Shown here piece by piece: positions 27,907 through 36,459 of a stretch of 64,000 bases of DNA; positions within the stretch are counted from its first letter, which is position 1, and each line of letters opens with the position of its first letter. Origin of the DNA: Glacieibacterium frigidum (lineage in GTDB: Bacteria; Pseudomonadota; Alphaproteobacteria; Sphingomonadales; Sphingomonadaceae); assembly GCF_007097155.1 (NCBI RefSeq), contig NZ_VJWA01000002.1, forward strand, positions 496,001 through 560,000, given 5' to 3'. The translations under genes were made by a program, and so were the position numbers. Below the pieces are notes generated by a model, which saw only the letters and a program-made list of their open reading frames with translations, was not told the origin of the DNA and searched no databases.

Positions 27907-27991
27907 GTTTCGCGGCGGCCGGTGCGGCACCGGTACGGATCGGGTCAGTTTGGCGACAGTCTCCCGCTTCCCGCGAAAGCCCCCTGCCCGC

Positions 27992-29494
27992 ATGTTCGAC
28001 CCGCAAAGCCCGCTTTCGGACCAGGTCGGCGCGGCGACGCGGGCGTTCCTTGCCAAGCCGCTGCGCCTGCTGATCGGCGGACACTGGGTCGACGGCACGG
28101 CGGGCGAGACGCTGGCGACGTCGGACCCCGCGACCGGCCGCGTGCTGGCGCGCGTCGCGATCGGCGATGCGCAGGATATCGACCGCGCGGTCGCGGCGGC
28201 GCGCGCGGCGTTCGAGGGGCCGTGGAGCCGCCTGTCGGGGTTCGAGCGCGCGCGCCTGATGCGGCGGCTGGCGGCGCTGATCGAGGCCAATGTCCGGACA
28301 TTTGCCGAGCTCGAGGTGCTCGACAACGGCATGCCGATCGCGCTGGCGGAGAGGACCAGCGGCATGGCCGCACAGATGTGGGACTATTACGCCGGCTGGG
28401 CGGAGCGCATCGAGGGGACCACCACCACACCCCCGGCCTTCGTCGGCGAGGCGCTGACCTATACGCTGCGCGAGCCCGTCGGCGTCGTCGGCCAGATCAT
28501 CCCGTGGAACGTGCCGCTGTCGATGGCGTGCCTCAAGCTACCGCCGGCGCTCGCGGCCGGGTGCACCGTCGTGCTCAAGCCCGCCGAGGATACGCCGCTG
28601 TCGGCGCTGCTGCTCGGCGAGCTGATCCAGCAGGCGGGCTTTCCCGACGGGGTGGTCAATATCGTCAACGGGCGCGGTGCCACCGCCGGCGCGGCGCTGG
28701 TTGCGCACCCGGACGTCGACAAGATCAGCTTCACGGGGTCGAGCGACGTCGGCAAGGCGATCGTTCGCGCGGCGGCCGACACGCTGAAGAAGGTCTCGCT
28801 CGAACTCGGCGGCAAGTCACCGGTGATGGTGTTCGGCGACGCCGACCTCGACCTCGCCGTTCCCGGCGTCGCGGCGGCGACCTTCTTCCTGCAGGGCCAG
28901 AACTGCATGGCGGGGACGCGCATCTTCGTCCACGAGAGCATCCACGACCGGCTGGTCGACGGCCTTGTCGCTCATGTCGCGGCGATGCGGATCGGCCACG
29001 GCCTCGATCCCGCGACCGATGTCGGGCCGCTGATCTCCGCAAGGCAGCGCAGCCGGGTCGAGGCCTATATCGCCGACGGCATCGCCAGCGGCGCGACGCT
29101 TGCCGCTGGGGGCGAGGCCCTGCCCGGCCCCGGCAATTTCGTCCAACCGACGATCTTCACCGACTGCCGCCCCGACATGAGGATCGTGCGCGAGGAGATC
29201 TTCGGCCCCGTCATGGCGATCCAGCGCTTCGGCGACGACGATCTCGACACACTGGCGGCGCGCGCCAACGACAGTATCTTCGGCCTGTCGGGCAGCGTCT
29301 GGACGCGCGACCTGTCGACCGCACACCGCATGGCGGGGCGCATCCGCTCCGGCCACGTCTCGGTCAACTGCCACGGCGCGGTCGGGCCCAACATCCCGTT
29401 CGGTGGCTACCGCCAGTCGGGCTGGGGTCGCGAGTTCGGCCGCGAGGGGCTCGATCAGTATCTCGAGACCAAGGCCGTCACGGTGAGATTGTAG
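27992..29494 (+). CDS. NAD(P)-dependent aldehyde dehydrogenase
   Basis: Protein of 500 aa of the ALDH superfamily, normal length. The catalytic Glu lies in SLELGGKSPVMVF and the catalytic Cys in FFLQGQNCMAGTR. The nucleotide-binding segments IIPWNVPLSMACLKLPPAL, VVLKPAEDTPLSALLL and FTGSSDVGKAI are intact. The ATG at 27992 is chosen; an upstream TTG at 27950 would add 14 residues without family likeness. It is followed after 12 bases by hyuA, so it is probably the head of the ALDH-HyuAB-amidase operon. It would oxidise an aldehyde formed in the pathway to the acid. Confidence 0.92.
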   Translation: MFDPQSPLSDQVGAATRAFLAKPLRLLIGGHWVDGTAGETLATSDPATGRVLARVAIGDAQDIDRAVAAARAAFEGPWSRLSGFERARLMRRLAALIEANVRTFAELEVLDNGMPIALAERTSGMAAQMWDYYAGWAERIEGTTTTPPAFVGEALTYTLREPVGVVGQIIPWNVPLSMACLKLPPALAAGCTVVLKPAEDTPLSALLLGELIQQAGFPDGVVNIVNGRGATAGAALVAHPDVDKISFTGSSDVGKAIVRAAADTLKKVSLELGGKSPVMVFGDADLDLAVPGVAAATFFLQGQNCMAGTRIFVHESIHDRLVDGLVAHVAAMRIGHGLDPATDVGPLISARQRSRVEAYIADGIASGATLAAGGEALPGPGNFVQPTIFTDCRPDMRIVREEIFGPVMAIQRFGDDDLDTLAARANDSIFGLSGSVWTRDLSTAHRMAGRIRSGHVSVNCHGAVGPNIPFGGYRQSGWGREFGREGLDQYLETKAVTVRL

Positions 29495-29506
29495 AGGGAG
29501 CTGGGC

Positions 29507-31555
29507 ATGACGTACCGCCTTGGGGTCGATGTCGGCGGCACGTTCACCGACCTGCTGCTGTTCGACGAGCAATCGGGCGCGTTCTGGCGCCACAAGACGC
29601 CGTCGACGCCCGCCGACAGCTCGGTCGGCATCCTGACCGGCGTCGAGGCGGTGTGCGCCGCCGCCGGGATCGGCCCCAGCGACGTCGAGATCTTCCTGCA
29701 CGGCACTACCGTTGCGACCAACGCCGTGCTGGAGGGCAAGGGGGCGCGCGTCGGGCTGATCGTCACCGAAGGCTACCGCCAGATCATGCAGATCGCGCGC
29801 AGCTTCGTTCCCGGCGGGCTGGCCGGCTGGATCGTCTGGCCCAAGCCCGTGCCGCTCGCGGCGCTCGAGGACACGGTCGAGGTCGGCGGGCGCATGGGCG
29901 CGCAGGGCCGGGAGCTGCGACCGCTCGACGAGGCCAGTGTCCGCGCCGCGCTCACCCGCCTGAAGGATCAGGGCGTCGAGGCGATCACCGTGTCGCTGAT
30001 CAACGCCTATCTCAACGGTGCGCACGAGAGCCGCATCGGGGAGCTTGCCGCCAAGATCCTGCCCGGCGTGTCGGTGTCGCTGAGCCACGAGGTCCTGCCC
30101 GAGATGCAGGAGTACGAGCGCACGCTGACCACCGTCGCCAACGCCGCGGTGCGCCCGATCGTCAGCCGCTACGTCCGCAACCTGCGCGACAAGCTCGCGG
30201 CGACGGGCATGGCGGGCAAGCTGTCGCTGCTGCGCTCCGACGGTGGGCTGATGTCGTCCGAAAAGGCCGAGGCGCACCCGGTGTCGCTGCTGATGTCGGG
30301 TCCGGCGGGCGGCGTGACGGGCGCGCTGTGGGTCGGCAGGAACAGCGGTCTGCGCAATATCCTGACGCTCGATGTCGGCGGCACCTCGACCGACGTCGCA
30401 CTGATCGAGAATCTCGAGCCGCGCCGCGTGCGGACGACCGAGGTCGGGCACCTGAGCGTGCGCGCCTCCTCGCTCGACGTGAAGACGGTCGGCGCGGGCG
30501 GCGGGTCGATCGCCTATGTCCCCGAACTGACGGGTGCACTCAGGGTCGGGCCGCAGTCGGCGGGCGCGGTGCCGGGCCCGGTCGCCTACGGCAAGGGCGG
30601 CGTGCTGCCGACGGTCACCGACGCCAATGTCGTGCTCGGCTATCTGCCCGAGGCGCTGCTTGGCGGCACCTTCAAGCTCGACCGGCCGGGGGCGACGCGG
30701 GCGGTGCAGACCATCGCCGACGCGCTCGGCATCGACCTGATGGCGGCGGCGCGCGGCATCATCGATATCGTCAACGAAAACATGTTCGGCGCGCTGCGGA
30801 TGATCTCGGTCCAGCAGGGCTATGACCCGCGCCACTTCGCGCTGATGGGCTTCGGCGGCGCCGGTCCGCTCCACGTCAACGCGGTCGCGCGGCTGATGGG
30901 GTCGTGGCCCGCGGTGTCGCCGGTGTCACCCGGCGTGCTCTGCGCGCTCGGCGACGCGACGACGCGGATGCGGACCGAGACCGCGCGGTCCTTCTCGCAG
31001 CTCGCCTGCGCGACGAGTGCGGCGGCGATCATCGCGGCGCTCGACGAGATGGCGGCGCTGACGGGCGCCGAGCTCGCCGCCGACGGGATCGCCGAGGCCG
31101 ACATCACCAGCCTGTTCGAGGTCGACGTGCGCTACGCCGGCCAGGCGTTCGAGGTGCCGATGACGATCGATGCCGAGACGCTGCGCCGCGACGGGCTGGA
31201 GGGGCTGATCGCGCGCTTCGACGCCGAGCATCGCCGGCTGTTCACGTTCAACATGGCGAGCGAGCACGAGATCGTGAACCTGCGCGCCGTGGCGCTCGGC
31301 CAGGCGCTCGACTTGCCGGCGGCGCAGCTCGAGCAGGGCAATGGGGACCCCGCCGCGGCTAAGCTGCGCGACCATGAGGTGTGGATCGGCGGCGCGCTGC
31401 GGCCGGCGGTGATCTACGACCGCGCCCGGCTGCGCGCCGGGGACAGGATCGCGGGGCCGGCGATCGTCACCGAGATGGACTCGACGACGCTGATCGAGAA
31501 CGACTGTGTCGGGGTGGTCGACGCGGTCGGCAACATCCTGATCAATCCGGCCTGA
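29507..31555 (+). CDS. hyuA: Hydantoinase/oxoprolinase family protein, subunit A (HyuA)
   Basis: Protein of 682 aa, full length for HyuA. The actin-like ATPase start LGVDVGGTFTDLLLFDE, the LHGTTVATNAVLEGKG segment, LTLDVGGTSTDVALIENLEP in the middle and the C-terminal region near MGFGGAGPLHVNAVARLMG are all present. With HyuB it forms the ATP-dependent enzymes that open cyclic amides (N-methylhydantoin, oxoproline, caprolactam) or carboxylate ketones. Thirteen bases separate it from hyuB. Together with the amidase-like gene downstream, this recalls hydantoin breakdown, but sequence alone cannot choose the substrate. Confidence 0.92.
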   Translation: MTYRLGVDVGGTFTDLLLFDEQSGAFWRHKTPSTPADSSVGILTGVEAVCAAAGIGPSDVEIFLHGTTVATNAVLEGKGARVGLIVTEGYRQIMQIARSFVPGGLAGWIVWPKPVPLAALEDTVEVGGRMGAQGRELRPLDEASVRAALTRLKDQGVEAITVSLINAYLNGAHESRIGELAAKILPGVSVSLSHEVLPEMQEYERTLTTVANAAVRPIVSRYVRNLRDKLAATGMAGKLSLLRSDGGLMSSEKAEAHPVSLLMSGPAGGVTGALWVGRNSGLRNILTLDVGGTSTDVALIENLEPRRVRTTEVGHLSVRASSLDVKTVGAGGGSIAYVPELTGALRVGPQSAGAVPGPVAYGKGGVLPTVTDANVVLGYLPEALLGGTFKLDRPGATRAVQTIADALGIDLMAAARGIIDIVNENMFGALRMISVQQGYDPRHFALMGFGGAGPLHVNAVARLMGSWPAVSPVSPGVLCALGDATTRMRTETARSFSQLACATSAAAIIAALDEMAALTGAELAADGIAEADITSLFEVDVRYAGQAFEVPMTIDAETLRRDGLEGLIARFDAEHRRLFTFNMASEHEIVNLRAVALGQALDLPAAQLEQGNGDPAAAKLRDHEVWIGGALRPAVIYDRARLRAGDRIAGPAIVTEMDSTTLIENDCVGVVDAVGNILINPA

Positions 31556-31567
31556 AGGGGAACTGCC

Positions 31568-33433
31568 ATGCCGACCCGCATCATCGAGACCGATCCCCGC
31601 CCGTTCGTCCATGTGCCGATCGATCCCGTCACCCTCGACATCATGGAGAACGCGCTGCGCAACGCGCGGGTCGAGATGGACACGACCCTCGTCCGCACCG
31701 CGATGTCGCCGGGCATCCGCGAGCAGGGTGACGCCTTCCCGCTGATCGCCGACCACCAGGGCCGCATGATCGTCGGCCAGTTCGGCAGCTATATCGGGCC
31801 GTTCCTCGAAGGCTATGACGGCACGATCGAGGACGGCGACATGATCTTCCTGTCCGATCCCTATTCGGTCGGCGGCGCGATCAGCCATTCGAACGACTGG
31901 CTGGTACTGCTCCCCGTCTTCAAGGACGGCCGGCTGATCGCCTACACCTCGATGTTCGGCCACCAGTCCGACATCGGCGGCATGGTGCCCGGATCGATGC
32001 CGATCGACGCGACGACGATCTATCAGGAGGGGGTGCGCATCCCGCCGGTCAAGATCTGGAAGGCGGGCGTCTACAACGAAGACCTGATAAAGCTGGTGAT
32101 GACGCAGACGCGCACGCCGGAATGGTGCGCCGCCGACCTCAACGCGCTGATCGCCGCGTGCCGGGTCGCGTCCCGCCGCCTCGTCGAGATGTGCGAGCGC
32201 TTCGGCGACGACGTGTTCGTGTCCGCAACCGAGGAGCTGCTGGCGCGCAACCACCGCGCGATGAAGGCACTGATCGAGACGTCGATCGGCGAGGCACCCG
32301 TCAGCTTCGAGGATTATATCTGCGACGACGGGCTCGGCTACGGCCCCTACAAGATCCGCTGCACGATGTGGCGCGAGAACGGCCGGGTAGTGCTCGATTT
32401 TGCCGGCACCGACCCGCAGTCGTCGGGGTCGATCAACTTCTTCCTCAACGAGAACATGATGCGGATGTTCTTCGGGATCTACATGATCATGATCTTCGAT
32501 CCGCAGATCCTGTTCAACGACGGCTATTACGACCTGATCGACGTGCGGATTCCGGAAGGCTCGCTGCTCAAGCCGGCGTTTCCAGCGGCGCTGTCGGGGC
32601 GGACGCATGCGCTGGGGCGGATCTTCGACGTGCTCGGCGGGCTGCTGGGGCAGAAGACGCCCGAGTTCCTGAACGCCGCGGGCTTCTCGTCGTCGCCGCA
32701 CCTGTTTTATTCGGGTGTCGACGCGCAGGGGAAATATTTCCAGCTGTTCCAGATCGGCTTCGGCGGCATTCCAGGGCGGCCGCTCGGCGACGGGCCCGAC
32801 GGGCATTCGCTGTTCCCCAACTTCACCAACGTGCCGAACGAGTTCCTCGAGCGCTATTTCCCGCTGGTCATCGAGCGGTACGAGACGCTGGCGGACTCGG
32901 GCGGGGCGGGGCTGCACCGCGGCGGCAACGGCATCGACATGGTGTACCGCTTCCTCGAACCCGGCATGATCGCGATCCACGACGACCGCTGGTTCGTCCA
33001 CCCCTGGGGCGTCAACGGCGGCGAGCCCGGCGCGCGGGCACGCAAGCTGCTCGTCTCGGCGGACGGGACCGAGCGGGTCGTCGGCAACAAGGTCGAGAAC
33101 CTGCCCGTCGCGGCGGGCGACGTGCTGCACTTCGTCACCTGGGGCGGCGGGGGCTGGGGCGATGCGCTCGAACGCGACCCCGCGCTGGTGCTGAAGGAGG
33201 TCGGGCAAGGACTGGTGACGGTTGGCGGTGCGCGGCGCTACGGCGTGGTGATCGCGGGCGGAGCCGTCGATGCGGCCGCGACCACGGCTTTGCGGGCCGA
33301 CATGCGCGCCAGCCGCCCCGCGGTGCTGCCGGTGTTCGACCATGGCAGCGATATCGAGACGCTGCGCGCCAACTGCCTCGCCGAGACCGGCCTGCCCGCG
33401 CCGAAGCAGCCGGTGTGGCGCGTCGCGGCATGA
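31568..33433 (+). CDS. hyuB: Hydantoinase B/oxoprolinase family protein, subunit B (HyuB)
   Basis: Protein of 621 aa. HyuB landmarks include DPVTLDIMENALRNARVEMD, an N-terminal active-site region around MIFLSDPYSVGGAISHSND, DFAGTDPQSSGSINFF in the middle and a Gly-rich C-terminal part (GGAGLHRGGNGIDMVYRF, then FVTWGGGGWGD). A good GAAGGGG ribosome site precedes the ATG. It overlaps the next gene by 4 bases. Partner of HyuA in ATP-dependent ring opening of a cyclic amide or in a related carboxylation. Confidence 0.92.
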   Translation: MPTRIIETDPRPFVHVPIDPVTLDIMENALRNARVEMDTTLVRTAMSPGIREQGDAFPLIADHQGRMIVGQFGSYIGPFLEGYDGTIEDGDMIFLSDPYSVGGAISHSNDWLVLLPVFKDGRLIAYTSMFGHQSDIGGMVPGSMPIDATTIYQEGVRIPPVKIWKAGVYNEDLIKLVMTQTRTPEWCAADLNALIAACRVASRRLVEMCERFGDDVFVSATEELLARNHRAMKALIETSIGEAPVSFEDYICDDGLGYGPYKIRCTMWRENGRVVLDFAGTDPQSSGSINFFLNENMMRMFFGIYMIMIFDPQILFNDGYYDLIDVRIPEGSLLKPAFPAALSGRTHALGRIFDVLGGLLGQKTPEFLNAAGFSSSPHLFYSGVDAQGKYFQLFQIGFGGIPGRPLGDGPDGHSLFPNFTNVPNEFLERYFPLVIERYETLADSGGAGLHRGGNGIDMVYRFLEPGMIAIHDDRWFVHPWGVNGGEPGARARKLLVSADGTERVVGNKVENLPVAAGDVLHFVTWGGGGWGDALERDPALVLKEVGQGLVTVGGARRYGVVIAGGAVDAAATTALRADMRASRPAVLPVFDHGSDIETLRANCLAETGLPAPKQPVWRVAA

Positions 33434-34053
33434 CCGGCGACCTCGCGGCGAACTATGCCGGTGCCTTCGACGGGCATCTGCAGCCTGGCAAGCGCCCCGC
33501 GCTGCTGATCGTCGATGTCGTGATGGCGTATCTCGACCCGGCCTCGCCACTCTACGCCGGGGTCGAGGCGGCGCTGGCGTCGAACGAGCGGCTGCTCGCG
33601 GCGGCGCGCGGGGCGGGGATCCCCGTGGTCTTCACCAACGTCGTCTATGCGCCGGGCGGCGTCGACGGCGGGCTGTTCTACCGCAAGGTGCCGGCGCTCA
33701 AGGCCTTCGTGCGCGGGTCGCCGATGGGCGCTTTCCCGCCGAGCCTGCAGCCGCTCCCCAGCGAGATCGTCGTCTCCAAGCAATACGCCTCGGCCTTCTT
33801 CGGCTCGTCGCTAGCGTCGACGCTGACCGCGCTCGGGGTCGACACTTTGTTCATCACCGGCTTCTCAACCTCGGGCTGCGTGCGCGCGACGGCGCTCGAT
33901 GCGCTCCAGCACGGCTTCGTGCCAATGGTCGTCGCCGATGCGTGCGGCGACCGTCACGCCACGCCGCACGACGCCAACCTGTTCGACCTGCAGGCCAAAT
34001 ATGCCGAGGTGATCGACGAGGCCGCCGCGCTGGCGCTGATCGCCCGGCGCTAG
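33430..34053 (+). CDS. Isochorismatase-family cysteine amidohydrolase
   Basis: Protein of 207 aa with the complete triad of the family: Asp29 (LLIVDVVMAY), Lys117 (IVVSKQYASAFF) and Cys150 (FSTSGCVRATALDA). This family contains N-carbamoylsarcosine amidase, maleamate amidase and nicotinamidase. Following HyuA/HyuB with a 4-base overlap, it would fit as the enzyme that cleaves the N-carbamoyl or amide product of ring opening. Length is slightly above nicotinamidases and near N-carbamoylsarcosine amidases. Cytoplasmic. Confidence 0.88.
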   Translation: MTGDLAANYAGAFDGHLQPGKRPALLIVDVVMAYLDPASPLYAGVEAALASNERLLAAARGAGIPVVFTNVVYAPGGVDGGLFYRKVPALKAFVRGSPMGAFPPSLQPLPSEIVVSKQYASAFFGSSLASTLTALGVDTLFITGFSTSGCVRATALDALQHGFVPMVVADACGDRHATPHDANLFDLQAKYAEVIDEAAALALIARR

Positions 34054-34102
34054 CGAGCAATGATTACGCCCGCACAAAATTCGGTCGCGCGCCGAAATAT
34101 TA

Positions 34103-34108
34103 CGGATA
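34103..34108 (+). promoter_or_regulatory. CGGATA half-site before the IclR gene
   Basis: A single CGGATA, identical to the right half of the cluster palindrome, lies 33 bases before the chosen ATG of the IclR-family gene. There is no matching left half. It may hint at autoregulation but could be chance. Confidence 0.15.
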
Positions 34109-34140
34109 GACTACCAGCCCAGGCTGGAGAGTCGCTGACG

Positions 34141-34938
34141 ATGGAAAAAGGCGTCCCGATCCGATCGTTGAGCCGCGGCATCGCCGTGCTGCAGGCGGTC
34201 AATCGCGGCGGCTCGCTGTCGATGATGCAGATCGCGCGCACGTCGGAGGTGCCCTACCCGACCGCCTGCCGGATCGTGCAGACCTTGCTGTTCGAAGGCC
34301 TGATCGAGCGCGAGCCGGCGCGCAAACGCTATCGCCCGACGGCGCTGATCCAGACGCTTGCGTACGGCTTCCAGGGCCACGCCCCGCTGGTCCAGGCGGC
34401 GCGCGCGCATATCGTCGAGCTGACGCGACACGTCGGCTGGCCGATCTCGCTGTCGACGCACATCGGCCACTCGATGGTCATCCGCGATTCGACGCACGCG
34501 CTGACCTCGCTGACCTTCAACCATTATTATCCGGGCTATACGCTCCCCGTGCTCGAGTGCGCGGCGGGGCTGGTCTATCTCGCGCATCTGCCGCCCGAGG
34601 AGCAGAGCAACATCCTCCAGTCGCTCAAGCTGATGCGCAACGCGACCTCGACGCACATCATCACGCTGCTGGAGAAGGAGGGCCTTGCGGCCGAAATCCG
34701 CGCCCAGGGCTATGCGACGCGGGGCAACAACACCTTCACCGCGAACCCGGGCAAGACCTCGTCGATCGCCGTGCCGATCTTCGAGGGCGGGCATGTCGCC
34801 GGGTGCCTGACGCTGGCGTTCTTCTCGTCGGCGATCAAGATGGCCGACGCGGTGCGCCAGTTCGTCGATCCGCTGAAGGCATCGGCCGCGGCGATCGAGG
34901 CCGAGTTGTCGCGCGGGAACGTCGCGGTCGCCGCCTAG
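34141..34938 (+). CDS. IclR-family transcriptional regulator
   Basis: Protein of 265 aa. Residues about 5-65 form the winged helix-turn-helix (RSLSRGIAVLQAVNRGG, MQIARTSEVPYPTACRIVQT), followed by the IclR effector-binding domain (residues about 85-255, with PVLECAAGLVYLAHLP and SIAVPIFEGGHVAGCLTLAF). It is the only regulator gene in the 38-kb catabolic cluster, and lies in its middle. The ATG at 34141 is chosen for its fit to the family start; an ATG at 34060 in the same frame cannot be excluded. It converges with the flavin monooxygenase gene, overlapping by 4 bases. It probably senses a pathway compound and binds the repeated palindromes. Confidence 0.88.
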   Translation: MEKGVPIRSLSRGIAVLQAVNRGGSLSMMQIARTSEVPYPTACRIVQTLLFEGLIEREPARKRYRPTALIQTLAYGFQGHAPLVQAARAHIVELTRHVGWPISLSTHIGHSMVIRDSTHALTSLTFNHYYPGYTLPVLECAAGLVYLAHLPPEEQSNILQSLKLMRNATSTHIITLLEKEGLAAEIRAQGYATRGNNTFTANPGKTSSIAVPIFEGGHVAGCLTLAFFSSAIKMADAVRQFVDPLKASAAAIEAELSRGNVAVAA

Positions 34939-36137
34939 ACGATCTCCGCCTCGCGCTGCAGGCTGAGGATCATCGCCTGGCGCATCAGGTAGGTCCGCCG
35001 CCGTTCGTCGTCGCCGAGCAGCGCCTCCAGCTTTATCTCCTGCGCGGTCTTGCCGCCGCCGTTGAGCGCTTCCATCGCCGCCTTGTTCTGGATCGTCTGC
35101 TCCTGCACGAATTCGGACGCGATGGTCCGGCGCTGGCGGTCGTAGAGCGACAGCCGCTCCTCGGGCTCGGCGCCGTCCAGCAGGATGTCGCGCAGCTTGG
35201 CGGTCAGGTTCCACGCGTCGTGCAGCCCCGAATTCATGCCGAAGCCGCCGAGCGGGTTGTTGAGGTGCGCGGCATCGCCGACCAGCAGGACGCGGCCGCG
35301 CCGGAAGGTCTCCGCGACGCGCTGGTGCACGCGATACAGCGTCCGGTGATAGGTCGCGACGCCTGCGCCGTCGCCGACCAGCCCGCTGAACACCCGCGAC
35401 TTCTTGGCGTCGGACAACAGGCCGGCGTCGGTCTCGCCCGCGTCCGCTGGCACCAGCACGCGCCACAGCGTGGGCACGCGCAGCAGGACGCACCACTCGT
35501 CGGCGTCGGCCATGTAGTTGACGTTGGCGAGGTCGGTGAAATGCGCCTCGATCGGGAAGGCGGTCGACAGCGTCAGAAAGCGTTCGGGATAGGTGAAACC
35601 ATCGAAGCTGATGTCGAGCCACTTGCGCACGGTCGAGTTCGCGCCGTCGGCCCCGACCAGATACTCGCACTCGAAGCGCTCGACCGCCATCGGCCCCTCG
35701 ACATGGACGACGACGCCGCCCGCCCCCTGCTCGATGTGCAGCAGCCGGCGGTTGAACAGCACCTGGCCGTGCGGGTGATCCGCCAGCCGATCGCTGAGCA
35801 GCCGCGCCAGCTTGTACTGCTCGCACTGCAGGCGGAACGGGTGGCGCGTCACGTCGGCGATCTCGGTCAGATCGAGCTGGATGATGTTGCCGCTGCGCCG
35901 GTTGCGATACTGGTAGATCGGCGCCTTCAGCCCCTGCGCCAGCAGCGCGTCGAGGATGCCGAGTTCCTCCATCATGTCGAGCGACGGCGGGTGGAAGGTC
36001 GAGGCGCGCATGTCCTCGGGGCAGTCGGGGCTCGCCTCGATCAGGACGACATCGACGCCCATCTCCGCCAGCCGATAGGCCGCGACGGCTCCCACGGGGC
36101 CGGCACCGACGACGAGCACGCGGGTCCTGACGGTCAT
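34935..36137 (-). CDS. FAD-dependent aromatic monooxygenase (MhpA/PheA-like)
   Basis: Protein of 400 aa. The dinucleotide motif VLVVGAGPVGAVAAYRLAE, the DG motif YLVGADGANSTVRKWL and the GD motif VLLVGDAAHLNNPLGGFGMN mark a FAD_binding_3 group A monooxygenase. It lacks the long C-terminal thioredoxin-like domain of phenol hydroxylases, like 3-(3-hydroxyphenyl)propionate-type and related enzymes of about 400 aa. The stop of this gene overlaps the end of the IclR gene. It is downstream of the DUF1330 gene by 2 bases, in a minus-strand operon that starts near 37.35 kb. A second ring-hydroxylating flavoprotein in the cluster besides 26728-27882. Confidence 0.87.
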   Translation of the reverse strand: MTVRTRVLVVGAGPVGAVAAYRLAEMGVDVVLIEASPDCPEDMRASTFHPPSLDMMEELGILDALLAQGLKAPIYQYRNRRSGNIIQLDLTEIADVTRHPFRLQCEQYKLARLLSDRLADHPHGQVLFNRRLLHIEQGAGGVVVHVEGPMAVERFECEYLVGADGANSTVRKWLDISFDGFTYPERFLTLSTAFPIEAHFTDLANVNYMADADEWCVLLRVPTLWRVLVPADAGETDAGLLSDAKKSRVFSGLVGDGAGVATYHRTLYRVHQRVAETFRRGRVLLVGDAAHLNNPLGGFGMNSGLHDAWNLTAKLRDILLDGAEPEERLSLYDRQRRTIASEFVQEQTIQNKAAMEALNGGGKTAQEIKLEALLGDDERRRTYLMRQAMILSLQREAEIV

Positions 36138-36139
36138 CC

Positions 36140-36433
36140 TCAGGCCGGGTCTTCGAGCAGCCGGATTGTCACGGTCGCGGCATCCACACGGTGCACGCTG
36201 GCGGCGCGATAGTCGGGCGACGCGATATAGGCGCGCGCTGCCGCGCCATCGGGAAAGCGGGTGACGACGACGCGCTCGCCGACCGCGGCGTCGCCCTCCA
36301 GCACGGCGGTGACGCCGCCCTTGACCAGCGCCTCGCCGCCGAAGCGTTCGCTCAGGCCCGCGATGCCCTTCGCATAGTCGGCGAAGCGCACCGGATCGGT
36401 GATCGTCACTGTCGCCACGATGTAAGCCGCCAT
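36140..36433 (-). CDS. DUF1330 family protein
   Basis: Protein of 97 aa with the ferredoxin-like alpha/beta DUF1330 pattern: MAAYIVATVTITDPVRFADY, then ALVKGGVTAVLEGD and VVTRFPDGAAARAYIASPDY. Length is normal for the family. GGGTGG lies before the ATG. Function is not established; members often sit beside catabolic enzymes and may act as small monooxygenase-like or isomerase-like proteins. It lies between an alpha/beta hydrolase (26 bases upstream) and the flavin monooxygenase (2 bases downstream). Confidence 0.85.
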   Translation of the reverse strand: MAAYIVATVTITDPVRFADYAKGIAGLSERFGGEALVKGGVTAVLEGDAAVGERVVVTRFPDGAAARAYIASPDYRAASVHRVDAATVTIRLLEDPA

Positions 36434-36459
36434 GTCGCCACCCTGAATGCGATGGCCCG

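Noticed and set aside
28817-30874. A 685-codon minus-strand frame opposite ALDH and hyuA
   Set aside because: It is antisense noise; the plus-strand ALDH and HyuA sequences carry full family motifs.
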